A DNA stretch of 5,376 nucleotides from Candidatus Woesearchaeota archaeon (lineage in GTDB: Archaea > Nanobdellota > Nanobdellia > Woesearchaeales > GW2011-AR9). The stretch covers positions 1-5,376 of the forward strand of contig JAGVYX010000050.1 of NCBI GenBank assembly GCA_018303045.1, read 5' to 3'. Position 1 is the first letter of the stretch. Each line of letters opens with the position of its first letter. Positions 1-4,717 of this stretch are shown here, piece by piece. The translations under genes and the position numbers were made by a program. The notes beneath the pieces are model-generated. The model was not told where the DNA came from and did not search any database. It saw only the letters and a program-made list of their open reading frames with translations.

Positions 1-761
1 AACTGGCGGAATACACGACCTTTAAGATCGGCGGGCCGGCTAAGTATTTTTGCCTTGCCAAAAATCAGAAGGATTTAATGGGGGCGATTTTTTTTGCAAA
101 AAAAACAAAATTGCCATTTTTTATTTTAGGCAACGGGAGCAATTTGCTCGTATCGGATAAGGGATATGAGGGATTGGTGATTAAAACCGGAAGGCCTTTG
201 TCTTTGTATATTTCAAAAGGTTTGGAATGGGCGGCGGGGATTCCCGGAACTATTGAGGGGGCCGTTAGGGGCAACGCCGGCGCCTTCGGAGGCGAAATGA
301 AAGATTCCGTCAAAGAAGTGGAGACGTTTGACGCAAAATCGCAAAAAGTTAAAATTTTTAAAAATAAAGATTGCCAATTTAGCTATCGCGGCAGTATCTT
401 CAAAAAAAATCCTAATTTAATTATTCTCTCCGTCAAAATTAAATCAAAAAAGAGCGACCCCCAAAAAATAAAAGAATATTTAAAATACCGCAATATCCAT
501 CATCCCAAGCAGCCTTCGGCCGGCAGTATTTTTAAGAATCCGGAAAAGATCCGGGCCAAAGATTTAATTGAAGAAGCCGGCTTGAAAGGCAGGACTATCG
601 GCGGAGCCCAAATTTCCGAACAGCATGCCAATTTCATAATCAATCTCGGCGGAGCTAAAGCAAAAGATGTTTTAGGGCTGATTGATTTGGCGAAAAAAGA
701 AGTAAAAAATAAATTCGGAATTAAACTTGAAGAAGAAATTAAGCTTTTAGGGAAATTTTAG
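1..761 (+). CDS. murB: UDP-N-acetylmuramate dehydrogenase (UDP-N-acetylenolpyruvoylglucosamine reductase), 5' end missing
   Basis: FAD- and NADPH-dependent cytoplasmic enzyme that reduces UDP-GlcNAc-enolpyruvate to UDP-MurNAc in peptidoglycan precursor synthesis. The frame is open from position 3 (LAEYTTFKIGGPAKYF), so roughly the first 20-30 residues lie outside the window. Visible family motifs are the FAD-binding GNGSNLLVSD (129-158), GIPGT (240-254) with NAGAFGG, the substrate-binding YRGS (384-395), SAGSIFKNP with the proton-donor Ser (codon 525-527), ISEQHANFIIN, and a C-terminal LEEEIKLLG whose Glu (codon 735-737) matches the family's catalytic Glu. Two oddities: only about 11 residues separate GLVIK from GLEW where MurB normally has about 36-38, so part of the FAD domain looks deleted in frame; and the usual GG of the GIPGT-x-GGA loop reads EG (Glu codon 255-257). 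The family assignment is secure; whether this copy is active is not. Stop TAG at 759-761. Confidence 0.95.
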   Translation, partial: LAEYTTFKIGGPAKYFCLAKNQKDLMGAIFFAKKTKLPFFILGNGSNLLVSDKGYEGLVIKTGRPLSLYISKGLEWAAGIPGTIEGAVRGNAGAFGGEMKDSVKEVETFDAKSQKVKIFKNKDCQFSYRGSIFKKNPNLIILSVKIKSKKSDPQKIKEYLKYRNIHHPKQPSAGSIFKNPEKIRAKDLIEEAGLKGRTIGGAQISEQHANFIINLGGAKAKDVLGLIDLAKKEVKNKFGIKLEEEIKLLGKF

Positions 762-771
762 TTATTCACCA

Positions 772-799
772 TTGACTTTTTTTTCAGAAATGCAATTAT
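772..799 (+). promoter_or_regulatory. Candidate sigma-70-type promoter for the polyamine operon
   Basis: TTGACT at 772-777 matches five of six bases of the -35 consensus. A 16-base spacer leads to AATTAT at 794-799 (four of six of the -10 consensus), preceded by TG at 791-792 in the extended -10 position. Transcription would start near 806, about 33 bases before the small ORF at 839 and 76 before the arginine decarboxylase. This is the only intergenic gap long enough for a promoter in the window. The region is AT-rich, so chance matches are likely, and the call is based on pattern alone. Confidence 0.4.
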
Positions 800-838
800 T
801 AATTAATAGTCGAATTGTAAAAATATTTTAATAATAAA

Positions 839-877
839 ATGGCAAAAAAGAAATCACCAAAAGGAGGTTGCTGTTAA
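839..877 (+). CDS. Possible 12-codon leader peptide upstream of the arginine decarboxylase
   Basis: ATG at 839-841 opens a short frame translating to MAKKKSPKGGCC, closed by TAA at 875-877, four bases before the decarboxylase ATG. Its Gly-Gly codons and flanks contain the only strong Shine-Dalgarno sequence in the window (861-868). It has no Shine-Dalgarno of its own, so initiation would have to be leaderless or weak. The stop-to-start distance would suit reinitiation, meaning that translation of the peptide could influence decarboxylase expression. The lysine-rich, Cys-Cys-ending peptide matches nothing I recognise, and a 12-codon ORF can occur by chance. Treat as a candidate regulatory uORF. 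Confidence 0.3.
   Translation: MAKKKSPKGGCC
861..868 (+). promoter_or_regulatory. Strong Shine-Dalgarno sequence with unusually long spacing
   Basis: AAGGAGGT is a perfect complement to the canonical 3' end of 16S rRNA. The GGAGG core (863-867) is 14 bases from the decarboxylase ATG at 882, longer than the usual 5-9. No ATG, GTG or TTG lies at optimal spacing in a frame that stays open: a TTG at 868 runs into TGA at 883-885. It still supports 882 as the start. None of the following six genes has a comparable site. Confidence 0.6.
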
Positions 878-881
878 TCAG

Positions 882-1424
882 ATGACACCCAGAAAATTTT
901 TTCTTACTTCAGGAGTGGGAACTCACAAAGATTATTTGGCTTCTTTCGAGTTAGCTTTGAGAGATGCCGGACTGGCTCCATTTAATTTGGTTTCCGTCTC
1001 AAGTATTTTGCCGCCGGGTTGTAAAAAAATAACTTGGCAGGAGGGATTGAAGCAGTTAAACCCGGGAGAGGTTGTTTTTGTTGTCTTGGCCCGCAATGCC
1101 ACCAATGAACCCAACAGATTAATTGCGGCTTCTGTCGGTTGCGCGATTCCCGCCAACAGGAAAAAATACGGCTATCTTTCCGAGCACCATCCTTTTGGCG
1201 AAACCCGCGAAAAAGCCGGCGATTATGCCGAAGATCTAGCGGCTTCAATGCTGGCAACTACCTTGGGCTTAAAGTTTAATCCCGATGATGCTTGGGACTC
1301 AAGGCGCCAAGCGTTCAGGCTGTCGAGCAAAATCGTCCGCACTACCAATGTTACTCAAACTGCCAGAGGCGATAAGTACGGCCGCTGGACTTCGGTAGTT
1401 TCCGCCGCCGTTTTTATTCCGTAA
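882..1424 (+). CDS. pdaD: Pyruvoyl-dependent arginine decarboxylase
   Basis: Converts L-arginine to agmatine and CO2 in the cytoplasm, the first step of the polyamine route encoded here. The 180-residue protein has the family's self-cleavage site in VSVSSILPPGC: by analogy to the Methanocaldococcus jannaschii enzyme, the chain would break between Ser40 and Ser41, leaving a pyruvoyl group on the beta chain that begins at Ser41. E101 in GYLSEHH aligns with the catalytic Glu of the family (my alignment by eye). The C-terminal TNVTQTARGDKYGRWTSVV segment resembles bacterial members such as the chlamydial AaxB type. Start chosen at ATG 882: it follows the only strong Shine-Dalgarno and gives a family-typical N-terminus (FFLTSGVGTHKDYLASFE). 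It is the first gene of a tight operon; the next start lies 4 bases past the TAA. Family membership is very likely, and the arginine substrate is supported by the downstream agmatinase. Confidence 0.93.
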   Translation: MTPRKFFLTSGVGTHKDYLASFELALRDAGLAPFNLVSVSSILPPGCKKITWQEGLKQLNPGEVVFVVLARNATNEPNRLIAASVGCAIPANRKKYGYLSEHHPFGETREKAGDYAEDLAASMLATTLGLKFNPDDAWDSRRQAFRLSSKIVRTTNVTQTARGDKYGRWTSVVSAAVFIP

Positions 1425-1428
1425 AATA

Positions 1429-2571
1429 ATGAAAAAAAATCCCTTCCTTTCCGGTAAAAAAATTTCGTCTTTAAAGTTGAAAAAAGGCCTTTTAGTTTCG
1501 GATTTGGTTGAAAATTATTATCAGGCTTATAATTCAGCCAGACTCGGCGAAGCCAGCCGCCTTTTGGCTGAAAAAATGCTGGCCTTAAAAAATGACACCA
1601 CTATCGGCGTGACCATTGCCGGCGCTTTGACTCCGGCGGGCATGTCCGGGCTTTTCGTTTCCATGATGGAAAAAGGTTTCATTGATTTTATCATTGCCAC
1701 CGGCGCCAATCTTTATCACGACACTCATTTTGCTTTGAATTTTCCTTTGCATAAAGGAACCTGGCAAATAGACGATGCGACTTTATATAAGCACGGAGTG
1801 GTGAGAATTTATGATATTTTTTTAACCACCGATACTTTATTGAAAACAGACAAGTGGACCCAGAAAGTTTTATTGGACAAGAAAGCGCCGCGAGGAGTTA
1901 TTTCCTCATCCGAATTTCATAATTATATCGGCAAGCGTCTTTTGGAAACGGCTCCCAATCCCGATGTCTCTATTTTGGCGCAGGCGGCAAAATATAATAT
2001 TCCGGTATACACTTCTTCGCCGGGAGACAGCACTTACGGCATGGATTTAGCCAATTTCAATAAATCAAGGCACAAGGGGCTGGAAAGAAAAGGTTCAATT
2101 GATCTGCACATCAATCCCAACTGGGACGTGGTGGAAACGGTGGCCATCGTCAACGCGGCTAAAAAAAACGGCGCTATTCTTTTGGGCGGAGGTTCGCCCA
2201 AAAATTTCTATATGCAAACGCAGCCTTATCTTTGGGAATGTCTGGGAATTGAAAGGGGCGGGCATGACTATTTTATTCAGGTAACCATGGACAGTCCCCA
2301 GTGGGGCGGACTTTCGGGAGCTACGCCGCAAGAAGCGGTTTCCTGGGGGAAAATCAACCCCGATGAATTGAAAGATACGGTCGTAGTTTATGCCGATACC
2401 ACCTTAGCCGTGCCCATTCTTTTCAGCTACGTTTTGGACAAAGCCAAGCCGAGAAAGCAAAAAAATCTTTATCTCAAGCTTGATAAGCTGGTTTATAATC
2501 TGGAAAAAGAGATTAAGAGCAAGCCAGTGAGCTGGACGGCCGACGAGCTTTATAACAGGCATAAGAAATAA
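1429..2571 (+). CDS. speY: Deoxyhypusine synthase-like protein, probable homospermidine synthase
   Basis: NAD-dependent enzyme of the deoxyhypusine synthase fold, 380 residues. Conserved blocks seen are IAGALTPAGM (63-72), TGANLYHD (91-98), the nucleotide-loop-like GGGSPKNF (253-260), and QWGGLSGATPQEAVSWGK (291-308). K308 corresponds to the lysine that forms the enzyme-imine intermediate in characterised DHS enzymes. Eukaryotic and archaeal DHS transfer an aminobutyl group from spermidine to eIF5A/aIF5A. Bacteria lack that acceptor, and bacterial members of this subgroup are associated with sym-homospermidine formation from putrescine. The position between arginine decarboxylase and agmatinase agrees with a polyamine product (inference). 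ATG 1429 lies 4 bases after the decarboxylase stop with no Shine-Dalgarno, which suggests translational coupling. No truncation or missing catalytic residue is visible. Exact donor and acceptor specificity cannot be read from sequence. Confidence 0.9.
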   Translation: MKKNPFLSGKKISSLKLKKGLLVSDLVENYYQAYNSARLGEASRLLAEKMLALKNDTTIGVTIAGALTPAGMSGLFVSMMEKGFIDFIIATGANLYHDTHFALNFPLHKGTWQIDDATLYKHGVVRIYDIFLTTDTLLKTDKWTQKVLLDKKAPRGVISSSEFHNYIGKRLLETAPNPDVSILAQAAKYNIPVYTSSPGDSTYGMDLANFNKSRHKGLERKGSIDLHINPNWDVVETVAIVNAAKKNGAILLGGGSPKNFYMQTQPYLWECLGIERGGHDYFIQVTMDSPQWGGLSGATPQEAVSWGKINPDELKDTVVVYADTTLAVPILFSYVLDKAKPRKQKNLYLKLDKLVYNLEKEIKSKPVSWTADELYNRHKK

Positions 2572-2578
2572 TATTTTC

Positions 2579-3421
2579 GTGAAAAATTTTAACTATCCGA
2601 CAACCGAACCGTTTAATTTTTTGGGTCTGGACGAACAGAACTATCAAAAATCCAGGATAGCCGTTTTTCCGGTTCCTTACAGCTCCACCACTTATTGGAA
2701 GTCGGGCACGAAAGACGGCCCCCAGGCGATCATTGACGCTTCAAGGCATATTGAATTTTATGATGTTGAGATGAAAAAAGATCCTTCAAAATCAGGAATC
2801 TTCACTTTGCCGTTTTTGGAGCCGTCAAAAAATTCTCCGGAAGAAACCATGGCCCGCATAAAAAATGTCACGGATAAATTATTGCGGGACGGAAAATTTG
2901 TCATGATGCTGGGCGGCGAACATTCCGTCACTTTGGGGGCGGTTCAGGCCTTCAATAACAAGTTTTCAAATTTTTCAGTTTTGCAATTTGATGCCCATAC
3001 CGACTTAAGAGAAGAATTTGAAGGAACAAAACATCATCATGCCTGCGTTATGAAAAGGATTAAAGATTTGGGCCTGTCAATAACTCAGGTGGGAATAAGA
3101 AGCGTTTCGGAGGGGGCGGAAGCCGATAATGTTTTTTTAGCTCCGGGATTGCCCGTGGATAAAATTATTTCCTCGCTTAAAGATAAGGTTTACCTTACAT
3201 TTGATTTAGATGCCTTGGATCCCTCAATTATGCCCTCTACGGGAACGCCCGAACCCGGCGGATTGGGCTGGTATGAAGTCCTTAATTTAATAAAGAAAAT
3301 TTCCGAGAAAAAAGAAATCATCGGCGCCGATGTGGTTGAGCTTGATCCGATGCCGGGATTTCACGCCCCGGATTTTTTAGCCGCTAAATTAGTTTATAAA
3401 ATAATAAGTTATATTATTTAA
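2579..3421 (+). CDS. speB: Agmatinase (agmatine ureohydrolase), arginase/ureohydrolase family
   Basis: Binuclear manganese hydrolase expected to split agmatine into putrescine and urea, linking the upstream decarboxylase to the homospermidine-type synthase. The 280-residue length is typical. All six metal ligands of the family are visible: H115 in LGGEHS, D138/H140/D142 in FDAHTD, and D209/D211 in FDLDALDPS. The TGTPEPGGL loop (221-229) and the C-terminal VELDPMPGFHAPDFLAAKL are also characteristic. The start is GTG at 2579, seven bases after the preceding stop; no in-frame ATG gives a better N-terminus and there is no Shine-Dalgarno. An alternative substrate is N1-aminopropylagmatine, used by some close homologues, but no aminopropyltransferase is present here to make it, so agmatine is favoured from context. 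Confidence 0.92.
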   Translation: MKNFNYPTTEPFNFLGLDEQNYQKSRIAVFPVPYSSTTYWKSGTKDGPQAIIDASRHIEFYDVEMKKDPSKSGIFTLPFLEPSKNSPEETMARIKNVTDKLLRDGKFVMMLGGEHSVTLGAVQAFNNKFSNFSVLQFDAHTDLREEFEGTKHHHACVMKRIKDLGLSITQVGIRSVSEGAEADNVFLAPGLPVDKIISSLKDKVYLTFDLDALDPSIMPSTGTPEPGGLGWYEVLNLIKKISEKKEIIGADVVELDPMPGFHAPDFLAAKLVYKIISYII

Positions 3422-3425
3422 GAAT

Positions 3426-3977
3426 ATGCTTACACAAACAAAAGCCCTGCCTGCCGGCAGGCAGGGACTTCCGAAGGTTTTGACTTTCAGCGAAGCAAAA
3501 TATTATATTTTTTCCGCGGTTTTTACGGCTTCGGCGGTTTTCTTTCCTTGGCTGGCCCATCAATTTCATATCGCCGGCCCAGTATTTGTGCCGATGCATT
3601 TTTTTGTGATAATCGCCGGCCTGCTTTTTGGCTGGAGGGCCGGCATGGTAGTCGGCATAGTCAGCCCCTTGTTAAGCTACGGCATTACCCACCTGCCGCC
3701 CATGGCTATTTTACCCGAAACCATGCTGGAACTGGCCGTTTACGGCTTTTCAGCAGGCATTTTAAGAGAGAAAAAGTTAAATATTTTTACCGCTCTTTTC
3801 GGAGCTATGTTTTTGGGGCGCTTGGCAAGATTGCTGATGGTTTTGGGGCTGGGATTAAAGACGAACCCCATAAAATCTTTTCAGATGAGCTGGCCGGGAA
3901 TATTATTGCAATTAGCCTTAATTCCGATTATTATTTATCTTCTGCAAAAATTTGTTTTTAATAAAAGAGAAGTTTAA
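3426..3977 (+). CDS. ECF-type transporter S component (substrate-binding membrane subunit)
   Basis: Integral membrane protein of 183 residues, about six hydrophobic segments from residue 25 to 177. GPVFVPMHFFVIIAGLLFG (51-69), the SPLLSYGITHLPPM loop (80-93), ETMLELAVYGFSAG (98-111) and the last helix starting WPGILLQLALIP resemble S components of energy-coupling factor transporters, which capture vitamins or related small molecules and work with shared EcfA/EcfT subunits. No EcfA or EcfT gene is in the window, so it would rely on modules elsewhere. The substrate is not identifiable. ATG 3426 is 4 bases after the agmatinase stop. Residues 8-14 (LPAGRQG) are encoded by a perfect palindrome; a TTG at 3480 (before TFSEAKYY) is a possible later start that would leave the palindrome untranslated. 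The 3' end overlaps the next gene by 26 bases. Confidence 0.8.
   Translation: MLTQTKALPAGRQGLPKVLTFSEAKYYIFSAVFTASAVFFPWLAHQFHIAGPVFVPMHFFVIIAGLLFGWRAGMVVGIVSPLLSYGITHLPPMAILPETMLELAVYGFSAGILREKKLNIFTALFGAMFLGRLARLLMVLGLGLKTNPIKSFQMSWPGILLQLALIPIIIYLLQKFVFNKREV
3445..3466. repeat. 22-bp perfect GC-rich palindrome (LPAGRQG-type element)
   Basis: Eleven bases (3445-3455) are followed directly by their exact reverse complement (3456-3466), centred on CCGG. The run is far more GC-rich than its surroundings. In the S-component frame it reads LPAGRQG, and because it is a palindrome the opposite strand encodes the same residues. I recall this heptapeptide recurring in unrelated CPR proteins, which would make this a dispersed palindromic repeat; only one copy is in this window, so dispersal is not shown here. 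As RNA it could form a strong hairpin just after, or just before, the start codon. Confidence 0.75.
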
Positions 3978-4353
3978 AAAATTCCTAAATAGCTCTTGGG
4001 GGCTGGAAATCAGCCAGAAGGAGAAGATAATATTCCGTTCAAAAAAATCGGGAGTCAGGGGACTCCTTGATTTTATTAATAAGCGCGAAAGCCGGTCCTG
4101 TGATAACCTCGTAATTTTTGATAAAATAGTCGGCAGGGGAGCCGCCTTGCTCGCGATTCATTTGAAAGCAAAGATTGTTTACGGCGAGCTGGGAAGCAAG
4201 TTGGCCGCAAGAGCTTTGAGAAAATACAAAATTGATTTTTATTTTCGGCAAATTTGTGCTAATATTCTAAACCGGGACAAAAGCGGTCTTTGCCCCATAG
4301 AGAAGCTCTCGCTGGGCAAGACTCCGGAAGAATTTTATATAAATCAATCATAA
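3952..4353 (+). CDS. DUF1893 family protein (cytidine-deaminase-like fold)
   Basis: About 133 residues. DKIVGRGAALLAIH (57-70), the central VYGELGSKLAARAL (77-90) and the ending NILNRDKSGLCPIE (104-117) match the DUF1893 family, whose structurally known member is Thermotoga maritima TM1506 with a deaminase-like fold. No His/Cys-x-Glu plus PCxxC zinc signature is visible; the only Cys residues are C50, C102 and C114, so zinc-dependent deamination is not supported and the function is unknown. The frame has no ATG. TTG at 3952 is the best start and overlaps the S-component gene by 26 bases, so translation is probably coupled. A slightly later non-standard start cannot be excluded. A link with the transporter is suggested by the overlap only. 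Confidence 0.75.
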   Translation: MFLIKEKFKKFLNSSWGLEISQKEKIIFRSKKSGVRGLLDFINKRESRSCDNLVIFDKIVGRGAALLAIHLKAKIVYGELGSKLAARALRKYKIDFYFRQICANILNRDKSGLCPIEKLSLGKTPEEFYINQS

Positions 4354-4363
4354 AATAAAAAGC

Positions 4364-4708
4364 ATGTATTGGATTCAATTATCAGCTATAATCGTCTCCG
4401 GAATTTCTCTCGGCGTCGCCGACGCTCTAATTAAAAAGATTGGGCTATCCGGTAATTTTCTGTCGGCTATTTTCAACCCCTGGATGATAGGGGTGCTTGC
4501 GCTGTATTTTGCTCAAATTTTGCTTTTCGTTTACATATTCATAAGCAAGTGGGATTTAGGCATGGCCGGTGTTTTCACCGCGGTTTTTTACAGCCTCACC
4601 GTGGTATTGATCGGTCTTTTATTTTTCGGCGAAAATATATCCATGGTCAAGTGGCTGGGGATTATTTTTGCCATTATCGGCGTAATACTAATGAACATCG
4701 GAAAATAG
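4364..4708 (+). CDS. Small four-helix membrane protein, EamA/DMT superfamily-like
   Basis: 114 residues with four predicted membrane segments at about 3-22, 38-60, 67-88 and 94-112. The second half (GVFTAVFYSLTVVLIGLLFFGE, then KWLGIIFAIIGVILMNIG) has the pattern of one EamA repeat: an alanine/glycine-rich helix, a GE turn, then a GxxxxxxGV helix. This resembles half-length drug/metabolite transporters or ArnE/ArnF-like subunits, which act as dimers. The conserved membrane Glu of classic small multidrug resistance exporters is not in helix 1 (an Asp, D20, is there instead), so a drug-efflux label is not justified. ATG 4364 is 10 bases after the previous stop with no Shine-Dalgarno; TAG stop at 4706-4708, 9 bases before secA. 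Substrate unknown. Confidence 0.65.
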   Translation: MYWIQLSAIIVSGISLGVADALIKKIGLSGNFLSAIFNPWMIGVLALYFAQILLFVYIFISKWDLGMAGVFTAVFYSLTVVLIGLLFFGENISMVKWLGIIFAIIGVILMNIGK

Positions 4709-4717
4709 TTTTAAAAT

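Noticed and set aside
762..790. Rho-independent terminator after murB (run of T at 777-784)
   Set aside because: No GC-rich stem precedes the T run; the bases upstream (TTATTCACCATTGAC) cannot fold into a stable hairpin. The run is better explained as promoter spacer.
868..885. TTG at 868 as the start served by the Shine-Dalgarno
   Set aside because: It abuts the Shine-Dalgarno directly and meets TGA at 883-885 after five codons.
3548..3961. Second long open frame inside the S-component gene
   Set aside because: It is a shifted-frame shadow with His/Arg-rich composition and no family pattern; the frame from 3426 carries clear S-component motifs and membrane helices.
4051..4066. Inverted repeat GGAGTC-AGGG-GACTCC in the DUF1893 gene
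   Set aside because: Six-base arms within a normally conserved part of the coding sequence (GVRGLL); no T run, no boundary and no extra residues, so probably chance.
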